A stretch of DNA of 64,000 nucleotides, taken from positions 62,001 to 126,000 of the forward strand of contig JADJGJ010000004.1 in assembly GCA_016708105.1 (NCBI GenBank). The letters are read 5' to 3'. Positions 25,068 through 34,618 of the stretch are shown here, piece after piece. The notes below the pieces were generated by a model. The model was not told where the DNA came from. It saw only the letters and a list, made by a program, of their open reading frames with translations, and did no database searches. This DNA is from Crocinitomicaceae bacterium. GTDB lineage: Bacteria; Bacteroidota; Bacteroidia; Flavobacteriales_D; Crocinitomicaceae. The position numbers and the translations under genes are program-made. Each line of letters starts with the position of its first letter. Positions within the stretch are counted from its first letter, which is position 1.

Positions 25068-25986
25068 AATATATATCCTGCCGTTGTTCTTGTGTTTAAT
25101 GATTTTTTCTTGCGCAGGAAATGATCAAGCAATAACCGGAGAACAAAAAGAATTCTCAACTGAGTCAGAACCGATGCAAGACAGTTTGTTACCGAGTGCT
25201 CCGTTAATTTCAGATTCACTGCATCAAGAATTGCAGAAATATTTTGATGATGAAACCCTCACAGAAATTGAATCATTCATTGAAGAATTTGACACAGTTA
25301 AAACAGATACTGCTTTCAAAGCTGTCTACGATAAAGGATTAGTACTTTTTCATAAAATGTACGATGCCGTGACAGAGCCGCAAACCAACTACTTGAAAGA
25401 AGCAATGACTGATGACGGAATTGGATTTTACACCGTCATTGAAGACCTGAATAAGATGAATGGTCTTTTGGCTCCACTCTATTTCAGTTGTGTGGCAGAA
25501 TGTTCTGACTATGATTTTTCGTTTGATTTACTGGCGCTTCAAAATAAATCACTGGAGACTAGTGGAAAGCAAGACGATGATTTTATGGAATTGCTTTTAA
25601 TGATTGAAGACAGAGCTTACGGCTATGTTGGTTATGGTGATTTTAAAGCATGGCATATACAATACACTGACATCAGCGGATCAACCCGATTAGGAGATGG
25701 AATTTTACTCAACATCATAACTAAGATGCAAGAAATAAAACCACGTATTCCGTTGTTTAAAAAAGAATTTCAACGTATGCACGAAGAAGTTTTAGACGTG
25801 TTGAATTCTATACATATTTACGAGTTTAGTCCTGAAGAAGTGCAAGCAGAATACACTAAAATTTTACGCCTGAATTATTTCACCGGCGATGAAAAAGCAT
25901 CAATAGAAAAATGCCGTGACGAGTTGAAAGCAAATCAAGACAGTTATCAATTTAACTGCAAGGATGGCGGATGCAGTTATGAGTAA
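25054..25986 (+). CDS. Lipoprotein of unknown function
   Basis: The 310-residue protein has a lipoprotein leader, KYSKIYILPLFLCLMIFSCAGN. No ATG precedes the leader, so the start must be GTG at 25054 (used here) or TTG at 25048; both overlap the end of metF by 14-20 bp, implying coupled translation. The mature part is acidic and mostly helical, with a segment rich in aromatic residues and Gly (EDRAYGYVGYGDFKAWHI). It ends in a Cys-containing tail (NCKDGGCSYE). I recognise no family. The leader and acidic surface suggest a periplasmic or outer-membrane lipoprotein. Confidence 0.72.
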   Translation: MKYSKIYILPLFLCLMIFSCAGNDQAITGEQKEFSTESEPMQDSLLPSAPLISDSLHQELQKYFDDETLTEIESFIEEFDTVKTDTAFKAVYDKGLVLFHKMYDAVTEPQTNYLKEAMTDDGIGFYTVIEDLNKMNGLLAPLYFSCVAECSDYDFSFDLLALQNKSLETSGKQDDDFMELLLMIEDRAYGYVGYGDFKAWHIQYTDISGSTRLGDGILLNIITKMQEIKPRIPLFKKEFQRMHEEVLDVLNSIHIYEFSPEEVQAEYTKILRLNYFTGDEKASIEKCRDELKANQDSYQFNCKDGGCSYE

Positions 25987-26096
25987 TCAAGCTTTTTTAG
26001 CATGAGTACAGGCCGGGACCTGCGCTAACTGAAATGATTTTCTTTTACCCAGTTGAGAATATTTTTTATACTTCTCTTTTCTTAATTTAGCACATT

Positions 26097-26531
26097 ATGA
26101 AATCAATCAATCTGTGGACATGTTTTGTTGTGTCGGCTTTTTTTGCGTTATCGTGCAACGGAAATAAAAAAAGTGAATCAGCAACTGAAGCCAGCACTGA
26201 AACAACTGCGGTAAATTTGCTTACCGGAACCTGGATGCTTGATTCATCACTTTATTTTGAAGACAAAAGATTGACTACTGTAGCACCACCGGTAATGCCC
26301 ACCACTTGGGAATTTGCTGAAGATGGAAAATACACGGTAAAAAATTCACTTACCTTAGCCGGTACGTATCAACGCACCACTGATTCCGTGTACGTTATTT
26401 TATTGGATGTGCCAAATTCGTATGAAATTATTTCACTTACCGATGCAAACCTGAGATTGCGTGCAACCATTGTGGGAACCGATGAAATGAGTTTACAAAC
26501 AGATGCGTGTCTCACCCGAAAAAAAGATTAA
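26097..26531 (+). CDS. Lipocalin-like lipoprotein
   Basis: The 144-residue protein starts with a lipoprotein leader (MKSINLWTCFVVSAFFALSCNGN), then a Ser/Thr/Glu linker, then a short lipocalin-like beta-barrel: LLTGTWMLDSSLYFEDKR, TTWEFAEDGKYTVKNS, LAGTYQRTTDSVYVI, YEIISLTDANLRLRA. This pattern is common in Bacteroidota small lipoproteins annotated as lipocalin-like. A -7-like TAATTTAG lies 6 nt before the ATG (26083-26090). radA follows after 2 bp, so the two form an operon. The ligand is unknown. Confidence 0.7.
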   Translation: MKSINLWTCFVVSAFFALSCNGNKKSESATEASTETTAVNLLTGTWMLDSSLYFEDKRLTTVAPPVMPTTWEFAEDGKYTVKNSLTLAGTYQRTTDSVYVILLDVPNSYEIISLTDANLRLRATIVGTDEMSLQTDACLTRKKD

Positions 26532-26533
26532 CT

Positions 26534-27901
26534 ATGGCAAAAGTAAAAACAGCATTTTTCTGTTCAAACTGTGGCGCTGAATCTGCCAAATGGGTTGGCA
26601 AATGTTCATCATGCGGTGAGTGGAACACCTTTGTAGAGGAGGTGATTGCAAATCCTGCCTCATCTACAAAATTATTCTCAGCGCAAAAAGACAAGCGTGC
26701 TGCAAAACCACAACGCATCACTGAAATTGAAAAGAAAACAGAAGAGCGATTTATCTTAAGCGACAATGAACTTAACCGCGTGTTGGGTGGCGGCTTAGTG
26801 CCGGGCAGCATCATACTTTTTGGTGGCGAACCCGGTATTGGAAAATCTACCTTGTTGTTACAATTAGCCATTTCAGAAAAAGGAAAAAAAATACTCTACG
26901 TTTCAGGTGAAGAAAGTGAACAACAAATAAGCATGCGTGCTGATAGAATTGGCAAACTGAATGATCAGTGCTTTGTCTTGACTGAAACATCTGTTGAAGC
27001 CGTTTTTACGCAGATAAATGAATTGAAACCCGACCTGCTTATCATTGATTCAATTCAAACCATGCAATCATCACTCATTGATTCATCACCCGGCAGTATT
27101 TCTCAAATTAAAGAATGTACAGCAGAGTTTTTACGATTCGCCAAACAAACCGGCACACCTGTGTTTTTAATTGGTCACATTACCAAAGAGGGGTCATTGG
27201 CAGGCCCAAAAGTTTTAGAGCACATGGTTGATGCCGTTTTACTTTTTGAAGGAGATCACAATCATGTGTATCGTTTAGTGCGATCAGTAAAAAACAGATT
27301 TGGTTCAACCAATGAATTGGGTATTTATGAAATGAATAGTTCAGGCTTGAGAGAAGTTGAAAATCCATCAGAGATACTCATTTCAAACAACGAAGAAAAC
27401 CTGAGCGGAATTTCCATTGCCTCCACTTTGGAAGGAATTAGACCCATTTTAATTGAAGTTCAGGCACTGGTTAGCACGGCTGCATACGGAACTCCACAGC
27501 GCTCATCAACCGGTTTTGATTTGAGACGACTCAATATGTTGCTTGCCGTTTTAGAAAAAAGATGCGGATTTAAACTGGGCGCTAAAGATGTTTTTTTAAA
27601 TATAGCCGGCGGCATCAAAGTGAATGATCCGGCAACTGATCTTGCTGTGATCATGGCCGTGATGTCATCTAACGCAAATATTGCCGTGCCACCAAAAATT
27701 GCCTTCTCCGCTGAAATCAGTTTGTCAGGAGAAGTGCGCCCCGTCAACCGGCTTGAACAGCGCATTTCAGAAGCAGAAAAAATGGGCTTCTCATCCATCA
27801 TCATTTCAAAATTTGCCAAGGGCATCAATAAAAAAGAGTACAAAATAGAAATCATACAAGCCGGTAAAATTGAAGACGCCGTTAGGGCGGTTTTTGGGTG
27901 A
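26534..27901 (+). CDS. radA: DNA repair protein RadA
   Basis: The 455-residue RecA-like ATPase promotes branch migration during recombinational repair and transformation. The domains are in order: a C4 zinc finger (FCSNCGAES..WVGKCSSCGEW), a RecA-type core with Walker A GGEPGIGKSTLLLQ and Walker B LLIIDSIQT, the RadA signature KNRFGSTNELG, and a C-terminal Lon-protease-like domain lacking the catalytic Ser-Lys pair. The start at 26534 (MAKVKTAFFC) places the zinc finger at the usual distance; the longer frame from 26507 overlaps the upstream gene. It is 2 bp after the lipocalin-like gene. Confidence 0.97.
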   Translation: MAKVKTAFFCSNCGAESAKWVGKCSSCGEWNTFVEEVIANPASSTKLFSAQKDKRAAKPQRITEIEKKTEERFILSDNELNRVLGGGLVPGSIILFGGEPGIGKSTLLLQLAISEKGKKILYVSGEESEQQISMRADRIGKLNDQCFVLTETSVEAVFTQINELKPDLLIIDSIQTMQSSLIDSSPGSISQIKECTAEFLRFAKQTGTPVFLIGHITKEGSLAGPKVLEHMVDAVLLFEGDHNHVYRLVRSVKNRFGSTNELGIYEMNSSGLREVENPSEILISNNEENLSGISIASTLEGIRPILIEVQALVSTAAYGTPQRSSTGFDLRRLNMLLAVLEKRCGFKLGAKDVFLNIAGGIKVNDPATDLAVIMAVMSSNANIAVPPKIAFSAEISLSGEVRPVNRLEQRISEAEKMGFSSIIISKFAKGINKKEYKIEIIQAGKIEDAVRAVFG

Positions 27902-27915
27902 TGCTTGATCAACTT

Positions 27916-28121
27916 GAATGCTCCTTACCTCAGCCTTCCTGCGGACACCTTCTCCAAAGGAGGGCTCACGATGTAGAGAGATGTTGCTCTATTCACGTTT
28001 TTATCCTCATCCGTCCTGCGGACACCTTCTCCAAAGGAGGGCTCACGATGTAGAGAGATGTTGCTTTATTCACGTTTTTATCCTCATCCGTCCTGCGGAC
28101 ACCTTCTCCAAAGGAGAAGGG
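27916..28121. repeat. 77-bp tandem repeat downstream of the first CHAT gene
   Basis: The motif CCTGCGGACACCTTCTCC begins at 27938, 28015 and 28092, giving exactly 77 bp spacing and about 2.4 units. Each unit has a small hairpin (CCTTCTCC, AAA, GGAG..) and an AT-rich spacer with TTCACGTTTTTATCC. The last copy closes with the full arm GGAGAAGG. The same repeat (one full unit plus a partial) lies downstream of the second CHAT gene at 31397-31523. It is noncoding although the + strand stays open. Confidence 0.88.
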
Positions 28122-28141
28122 AAATTTAACTAATCGTAAGT

Positions 28142-31078
28142 CTATTCGATCAAAACAAAGGCGCCCCAGTAATAGGGATCGTATTTTTCTCTCATCAACT
28201 TTTGTGTCTTTTGAAATGCAGTGGGTATGTCTTTTAGTTTGATCAGATTTTTGTAAAACAGAATCATAAATTCTGACGTTTCTTTGTCAGGTACTTGCCA
28301 CAAACTCATGATCAAATATTTTACACCGGCCATTTTGAATGCACGTTGTAAGCCAAATACTCCCTCGCTTCCTTTGATGTCACCAAGGCCGGTTTCACAT
28401 GCAGATAGTACAACCAATTTTGTGTTTCTCAAATCTAAATTGGAAACTTCTTGTGCGGTGAGAATGCCATCTTCACCTTCAGCCAATGGATTGCGTTGCC
28501 ATACATCATTCGCATTTGCTAAAACTATTCCACTTCGCATCAACGGGTTTTTATTGTTGACAAAACTCCAGTTCGCGTAATTTGTTGTGCCTCTAAATTT
28601 CAGGTCTTCGTTCTTGTTTTCGCTCCCGCTCTCACGCTGATTCTCCGCTCTGATTTGCTCAGGGTCAGGGAAGAAAAAACCATGCGTGGCTATATGAACA
28701 ATACTTGAACTCGATATTTTTTCCTTGAAAATTTCTTCACTTGCATTTAATCCGCTGAAATAATTTACACCAAATTTTTTCTTCTTCAAAAAGGTGTTGA
28801 TTGTATTTGTTTCTGCCAGTGAACCCGGTAAATAACTCCACACTTCTTCCACTTTTTCGCTCTCACTCTCTTCCTCACTCTGGTATTCCACTCCTCCCAT
28901 TAATAAAAAGTTTTCAAGATCTCCGAATTCAGTACTATTTTCGAAAGCAAGATTTCCGGTAGAGCCCATTTGACGGAAGTTATAGACATCAGAAAGATAT
29001 ACGTCCTGATCTTTGCAAATAGCAGAAAAAGACACTTTGTGCAATAATCCGCTTGGAGAATAATACACCGTTTTTACATTTTGCAAATACGGTTCAAGCG
29101 GTTGCCAGATTTTTTCATACAAATCTTTTTTGGCTTCTGATTTTTTTCCGTAAACACGTTCAACAAAACTTAGATTGTTGCCTTGAATAGTGCCAAGAAT
29201 ACTTTCTAATTCATGGCCGTCACAAAGTTTAATAATTTCAGGATGTTTACTATTTGGCAGCACAACAAGCGCGATGTAAATTTCTTTCTGTACAGAATCA
29301 TGTTCAGTTGAAAAGTTGACAAATTCAATAGCTGCCTGACCATTTTCTAGACTAGATTGAACTTTTTTCCAATCAAGTTTTCGAATTTTATCAAAATCAG
29401 AAAAAGCATCTGATTGCCTAATAAGATCCCTTTCCAGCGTATTCGCTTCGATTTCAAGACTATCACATTCGTCTCCTTTATTGTAGCAGCCCTCCAATTC
29501 TCCTTTTAGCAAAATCCAGTTGTTATATTTTTCCGCTAATATAGAATCCTCACTAGCCAAAATCGCACTACGCAGTGCAATGCTGGATTCAAGTGAAATA
29601 CTTTTACTCTGGAGACACATGTTAAATGCGGTATCAGCCAACTCAGGTACATCATGGTAATATGATAGTGAAAAATCAATATACTTATATAGACTTTTCT
29701 CCATAGAATAAAAATAACGCTGCTGTTCATGTTCTGAGAGTGCGAAAAAATTTAATTCTAATTGATCCATCACGAGCTTTCTGAGTTTGCTGACATAGTA
29801 ATGCTCCATGTCTCTGTTTTCAAGGCGAACATAGCAATTATACAGGCATTCAAGGTTTAATTGTTTTGCATATATACGGTTTGATTCATTTGCCATTAAT
29901 AAACCTTCTTTAAAATAATTAATTGCAGTGTCAAGCATGTCTTGCATATAGAAAGTGTTGCCAAGCATATTTAAAGTGCCCATCATTCCCTCGTTAAAAT
30001 CAATTTCTCTACTAAATCTTAATGCATGTAATAGATATTTTTCGGCACTGCTGTAATCTTTATTGTCGAAATAGACAATGCCAATATTCCATAGCGTGCC
30101 TGCCATCCCTATTTTGTATTCTATAGACTCATAAATCTGGTATCCTTGATTAAAGCAATTGAGAGCGGAATCGTATTGCTCAATATTTTCGTAATAACTC
30201 CCCAGATTATTGTATGTGGAAGCAATGGACATTGGGTCATTTAACAGCTTATCAATTTCAGCGCATTTAATAAAAAATTGATAGGCACGAGGATAATCGC
30301 CCATTGCCATACAAAGATTTCCAAGATTATTGTAACTATACGACATTCCCTCAATATTGGACGCAGCAATGCAAATGTTTAAAGACTCATGATAGTACTC
30401 AAGTGCCAACGCATAGTTCCCCATAATTTTGTAAGCGCTGCCCAACACGTTGCTTGTTTTTGCAATTCCTTTATAGTTGGACAAATCTTTATAAATAGAA
30501 AGTGAAAGATTCAGATATTTTATGGCGGAATCAGGTGGGCCAAGCAAATTAAACGCCAATCCAATATTCATGCTTGCACTAGCCATTTTTGACTTGTCAT
30601 TTAACCTTTTGTAAATCTGAAGTGATTTGAAATATTCCTCTAATGCAAGCCTTGTTTCGCCCTGTCTCAAATAACAATTTCCAATTGACATGGTAATAGA
30701 AGAAACAACCAAATCATTGTTCATCTCCATGTGCATTTTCCTGCTAACATCAAGATTAACGATAGCCAAACTGTCCTGGTAAAGGTTATAATAAGCAAGC
30801 CCCATCATTTGATAACTTGCAGCAAGATGTTTTCTTGATCCTCTCTCTTCAGCTAATTGCCGATGTTGATTGGCGAAATAAATGGCGCTATCTGGCTTGG
30901 TATTCAAGTAGCCTTCCATGATAAATTGCTTCATCGCAACCAATCGCACTGTATCATCGACGGTTTCATTTTTCCAAAGTGTCCATAACGAATCAGCCTT
31001 CGATTTTGACCAAGAAGATTGCGCAAATCCAGAAAAACCCAAACAAAAAAACGCAAGAATCGAAATAAATATTTTCAT
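28142..31078 (-). CDS. Exported TPR-CHAT (caspase-like) protein, copy 1
   Basis: The 978-residue protein has a signal peptide (MKIFISILAFFCLGFSGFAQ). About nine to ten TPR units follow (roughly residues 60-430, e.g. ASASMNIGLAFNLLG, ASTYNNLGSYYENIEQYDSALNCF), then a helical linker (430-620) and a C-terminal CHAT domain (about 630-978). CHAT is a caspase-fold cysteine peptidase domain; the catalytic dyad is intact: His799 in HIATHGFFFP and Cys894 in VVLSACETGLG. Known TPR-CHAT proteins act in defence or regulated proteolysis; here the leader predicts action outside the cytoplasm. The last 349 residues are nearly identical in DNA to copy 2. The 77-bp repeat lies after the stop and is convergent with radA. 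Substrate unknown. Confidence 0.9.
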   Translation of the reverse strand: MKIFISILAFFCLGFSGFAQSSWSKSKADSLWTLWKNETVDDTVRLVAMKQFIMEGYLNTKPDSAIYFANQHRQLAEERGSRKHLAASYQMMGLAYYNLYQDSLAIVNLDVSRKMHMEMNNDLVVSSITMSIGNCYLRQGETRLALEEYFKSLQIYKRLNDKSKMASASMNIGLAFNLLGPPDSAIKYLNLSLSIYKDLSNYKGIAKTSNVLGSAYKIMGNYALALEYYHESLNICIAASNIEGMSYSYNNLGNLCMAMGDYPRAYQFFIKCAEIDKLLNDPMSIASTYNNLGSYYENIEQYDSALNCFNQGYQIYESIEYKIGMAGTLWNIGIVYFDNKDYSSAEKYLLHALRFSREIDFNEGMMGTLNMLGNTFYMQDMLDTAINYFKEGLLMANESNRIYAKQLNLECLYNCYVRLENRDMEHYYVSKLRKLVMDQLELNFFALSEHEQQRYFYSMEKSLYKYIDFSLSYYHDVPELADTAFNMCLQSKSISLESSIALRSAILASEDSILAEKYNNWILLKGELEGCYNKGDECDSLEIEANTLERDLIRQSDAFSDFDKIRKLDWKKVQSSLENGQAAIEFVNFSTEHDSVQKEIYIALVVLPNSKHPEIIKLCDGHELESILGTIQGNNLSFVERVYGKKSEAKKDLYEKIWQPLEPYLQNVKTVYYSPSGLLHKVSFSAICKDQDVYLSDVYNFRQMGSTGNLAFENSTEFGDLENFLLMGGVEYQSEEESESEKVEEVWSYLPGSLAETNTINTFLKKKKFGVNYFSGLNASEEIFKEKISSSSIVHIATHGFFFPDPEQIRAENQRESGSENKNEDLKFRGTTNYANWSFVNNKNPLMRSGIVLANANDVWQRNPLAEGEDGILTAQEVSNLDLRNTKLVVLSACETGLGDIKGSEGVFGLQRAFKMAGVKYLIMSLWQVPDKETSEFMILFYKNLIKLKDIPTAFQKTQKLMREKYDPYYWGAFVLIE

Positions 31079-31327
31079 ATTAGCACGGTTGATTATTGCT
31101 GTGTAAATACCTTCAGCATAGAGAGAAGATGAACTATTCAGAAATAAATGTAGTTATAAAATCAGAAACTCACAATCGGCACAAATTTTCCTCGCAATAA
31201 GGCAATAATAAATGCACTTTTTCATCCCACACGACTCTTGATACTATCATCAAATTTATCATCACAAGAAATAATCAAAAAGACTACTAGAAAAATAATG
31301 TACTTCACATTCACTGAAATACCTAAA

Positions 31328-31372
31328 ATAAAAAAAGTAACTCCGCTTTGGATAGAATAGAAATCCAGCGGA
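31328..31372 (-). terminator. Intrinsic terminator downstream of the second CHAT gene
   Basis: Read on the minus strand, a stem with arms TCCGCTGGAT and ATCC-tt-AGCGGA complement (31342-31353 with 31363-31372, two-base bulge, 9-nt loop) is followed by a run of seven T. It lies about 170-200 bp after the stop, beyond the 77-bp repeat. The remainder of 31079-31327 is AT-rich and shows no gene. Confidence 0.7.
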
Positions 31373-31396
31373 CATTGGAGTGCCTGTGCTATCATG

Positions 31397-31523
31397 AATA
31401 CTCCTTACCTCATCCGTCCTGCGGACACCTTCTCCAAAGGAGGGCTCCCGATGTAGAGAGATGTTGCTCTATTCACGTTTTTATCCTCATCCGTCCTTCG
31501 GACACCTTCTCCAAAGGAGAAGG
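31397..31523. repeat. 77-bp repeat downstream of the second CHAT gene
   Basis: Starts of CCTGCGG/CCTTCGG at 31418 and 31495 are 77 bp apart, the same period and sequence as at 27916-28121, but with one unit fewer. Homology with the first locus runs without a break from here through the stop codon into the CHAT coding sequence. Confidence 0.85.
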
Positions 31524-31544
31524 AAAATACAACTAATCGCAAGT

Positions 31545-34370
31545 CTATTCGATCAAAACAAAGGCGCCCCAGTAATAGGGGTCGTATTTTTCTCTCATCA
31601 ACTTTTGTGTCTTTTGAAATGCAGTGGGTATGTCTTTTAGTTTGATCAGATTTTTGTAAAACAGAATCATAAATTCTGACGTTTCTTTGTCAGGTACTTG
31701 CCACAAACTCATGATCAAATATTTTACACCGGCCATTTTGAATGCACGTTGTAAGCCAAATACTCCCTCGCTTCCTTTGATGTCACCAAGGCCGGTTTCA
31801 CATGCAGATAGTACAACCAATTTTGTGTTTCTCAAATCTAAATTGGAAACTTCTTGTGCGGTGAGAATGCCATCTTCACCTTCAGCCAATGGATTGCGTT
31901 GCCATACATCATTCGCATTTGCTAAAACTATTCCACTTCGCATCAACGGGTTTTTATTGTTGACAAAACTCCAGTTCGCATAATTTGTTGTGCCTCTAAA
32001 TTTCAGGTCTTCGTTCTTGTTTTCGCTCCCGCTCTCACGCTGATTCTCCGCTCTGATTTGCTCAGGGTCAGGGAAGAAAAAACCATGCGTGGCTATATGA
32101 ACAATACTTGAACTCGATATTTTTTCCTTGAAAATTTCTTCACTTGCATTTAATCCGCTGAAATAATTTACACCAAATTTTTTCTTCTTCAAAAAGGTGT
32201 TGATTGTATTTGTTTCTGCCAGTGAACCCGGTAAATAAGTCCATACTTCTTTCACTTTTTCGCTCTCGCTCTCTTCCTCACTCTGGTATTCCACTCCTCC
32301 CATTAATAAAAAGTTTTCAAGATCTCCGAATTCAGTACTATTTTCGAAAGCAAGATTTCCGGTAGAGCCCATTTGACGGAAGTTATAGACATCAGAAAGA
32401 TATACGTCCTGATCTTTGCAAATAGCAGAAAAAGACACTTTGTGCAATAATCCGCTTGGAGAATAATACACCGTTTTTACATTTTGCAAATACGGTTCAA
32501 GCGGTTGCCATATTTTTTCATACAAATCTTTTTTGGCTTCTGATTTTTTTCCGTAAACACGTTCAACAAAACTTAGATTGTTGCCTTGAATTACACCTAA
32601 AATATTTTTAAGATCATCTTCAGTGCAGAGTTTTACAACATCCGGGTGTTCAATTTCTGGGCGCACTATGAAGGCGGCGTAAATAATTGGATTTGCCGTA
32701 TCAATTTCACTTTTAAAATGCACGAATTCTATGGCCGCTTCGTCTTCATTTAAGCCTTTGCGGACTTGTTTCCAGTCGAGAGATTGGATTTTGTTGAAGT
32801 CAGAAAAAGCACCGGATATTTTTATTAACTTCTTTTCCAATTCATCCGCCTCTTTTTCCAAGCCGGTAATATCTTCACCAACGGTATATTTTTCCGCAAT
32901 TTTATTTCTTGTGTACATCCAATCCTCATATAGCTCAATTAATTCATCATCCATACTTCTAAGAATGACAGACCGAAGTAAAATAGAAGATCTTAAGCCA
33001 ATTCCTTTCACCAAAAGCAAATTATTTAGTGCTTTTTCTTCCATTTCATGATCAGTATGAAATTTATAGGTTACAAACTCGTACAACCTGCTTAAGTCAT
33101 TACTTAACTTCACGACATATACTTCCTTTTCCTTCTCTGAAATATTGAAGTAATTTATTTTAATATTTTCAATTACCAATTCATTTATAACATTCAGGTA
33201 AACAATTGCTGAATCAAATTGATTTTCTTTTATAAAAACACTTACAAGCAGCTTGGCTGATTCTTTCATTACAATTTTGGAAGAAGATTCGTTTGAGAGA
33301 AAAAAAGCTTGTTTTGCACAGGTTTTGGATTCACTTAAATTACCCATTGCAAAGTGCATTGCGGACATGGCATTAAGGACCATTGCGATACTTTGATTGC
33401 CTTCGGTTTCGATTTTCATTTTATAACTCATGGCATAATTATCCAATGCTTCGGTATATTTCTTTTGCGCAAAAAACAAATTACCAATATTCAAGTATGA
33501 GTTAGCTTCGCCTTTAATGTCATTTGTTTCAATTCTTAATTGCAAACCGCGCATGAAGTATTCCATCGCCTCGTTATATTTATACTGCTGTTTATATATC
33601 AAAGCCATATTATTACAGATGGTGCCAACATAGTTTTTATTGCCTATTAATTCAAAAGCATTCAGTGCAGCCTTATAGCAATTCATGGCCATATTAAAAT
33701 CTCCAATATAAAAATATGCTACCCCAAGATTCAGCATTGCAACAGCCTCTCCCTTTTCATCTTTTAGCTGTCTTTTTAACTTGATCGCCTGTTCATAGTA
33801 GTTAATTGCCATGGCTAAATCACCGATATCCTGAAAAAATATTCCCAAGTTGTTGTAGAGGATAGATAATGTGAAAGTGTCTTCTATTGCAGTTATTAAT
33901 TGAACAGCCTCAAGATAGTTTGCATAGGCACTTTCCGTGTCTCCTTTGTCAGAATAAGCGTTACCAATATTATTTAGTGTTTGCGCAATAGATAGCGTGT
34001 CTCCAATTTCTCGTCTAAGTAATAGGCAATTTTTATAATGATTGATTGCCTCAGTATAATGTCCAATTTGACTCTTGGCTCTACCCATTGCCAACAATGA
34101 TCTTGCCGCGTAATTCTTATTTCCAATATTTTGGGCCAACTGATATTGTAGTGTAGCACATTTTACAGCACTATCAGGATTGGTTTTGAGTAAATAGGTC
34201 CATACCATTTCATCAATTGCCTTCAGCCTTAGCGTATCAGGTTGACTTGTATCAGACCACACAAGCCATAAAGAATCTTGTTGATGTTTTTTTGCACCAT
34301 CCTGAGCAAATATTATTTGACTACTCAGTAAAAAAATAATACTCAGTATGCCATATTTAAAATAAGTCAT
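31545..34370 (-). CDS. Exported TPR-CHAT (caspase-like) protein, copy 2
   Basis: The 941-residue paralogue starts at 34370 (MTYFKYGILSIIFLLSSQIIFAQ, signal peptide); a frame from 34445 adds 25 residues without a leader. Like copy 1 it has about nine TPR units, a linker and a C-terminal CHAT domain with His762 and Cys857. The TPR part differs from copy 1 at most positions, but the last 349 residues differ at only two (E/K and S/T in the EKVEEVWSYLPG segment). At the DNA level 31545-32591 and 28142-29188 differ at about seven sites by eye. This points to recent gene conversion or duplication of the catalytic half. The separation from copy 1 is 466 bp. Substrate and trigger are unknown. Confidence 0.9.
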   Translation of the reverse strand: MTYFKYGILSIIFLLSSQIIFAQDGAKKHQQDSLWLVWSDTSQPDTLRLKAIDEMVWTYLLKTNPDSAVKCATLQYQLAQNIGNKNYAARSLLAMGRAKSQIGHYTEAINHYKNCLLLRREIGDTLSIAQTLNNIGNAYSDKGDTESAYANYLEAVQLITAIEDTFTLSILYNNLGIFFQDIGDLAMAINYYEQAIKLKRQLKDEKGEAVAMLNLGVAYFYIGDFNMAMNCYKAALNAFELIGNKNYVGTICNNMALIYKQQYKYNEAMEYFMRGLQLRIETNDIKGEANSYLNIGNLFFAQKKYTEALDNYAMSYKMKIETEGNQSIAMVLNAMSAMHFAMGNLSESKTCAKQAFFLSNESSSKIVMKESAKLLVSVFIKENQFDSAIVYLNVINELVIENIKINYFNISEKEKEVYVVKLSNDLSRLYEFVTYKFHTDHEMEEKALNNLLLVKGIGLRSSILLRSVILRSMDDELIELYEDWMYTRNKIAEKYTVGEDITGLEKEADELEKKLIKISGAFSDFNKIQSLDWKQVRKGLNEDEAAIEFVHFKSEIDTANPIIYAAFIVRPEIEHPDVVKLCTEDDLKNILGVIQGNNLSFVERVYGKKSEAKKDLYEKIWQPLEPYLQNVKTVYYSPSGLLHKVSFSAICKDQDVYLSDVYNFRQMGSTGNLAFENSTEFGDLENFLLMGGVEYQSEEESESEKVKEVWTYLPGSLAETNTINTFLKKKKFGVNYFSGLNASEEIFKEKISSSSIVHIATHGFFFPDPEQIRAENQRESGSENKNEDLKFRGTTNYANWSFVNNKNPLMRSGIVLANANDVWQRNPLAEGEDGILTAQEVSNLDLRNTKLVVLSACETGLGDIKGSEGVFGLQRAFKMAGVKYLIMSLWQVPDKETSEFMILFYKNLIKLKDIPTAFQKTQKLMREKYDPYYWGAFVLIE

Positions 34371-34618
34371 CTTTTGTTCTGCTGATTGACATCTATTATT
34401 TATGCTTGAAACGATTTTTTGCTTGCTTATACTACGTATCGGCATTTGGCAATTATTTCTTCGTTGTAAATTAACTCATTTTCAACACCTTTTCCAACTT
34501 AATTGATCAAATGTTTTCACATCGCATCTTAAACAATCTGGTCAAAATAAACTTGCAAATAGTCCCCATTATGACGAAGTGGTATACCTTCGCCAATATA
34601 ACCGCAAAAGAAATCTAT

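Noticed and set aside
27938..28121. Possible CRISPR array (regular direct repeats)
   Set aside because: Units are 77 bp and identical along their whole length, with no unique spacers and no cas genes; it is an ordinary tandem repeat.
27918..28133. Open frame with repeated PSKEG-type peptide, and a similar one at 31348-31536
   Set aside because: Produced by the 77-bp DNA repeat, which is a multiple of neither 3 nor a protein repeat; no leader, domain or start context.
28142..34370. Link of the CHAT proteins to a type III-E CRISPR (craspase) system
   Set aside because: No gRAMP, Cas1/2 or array is present, and both proteins carry export signals.
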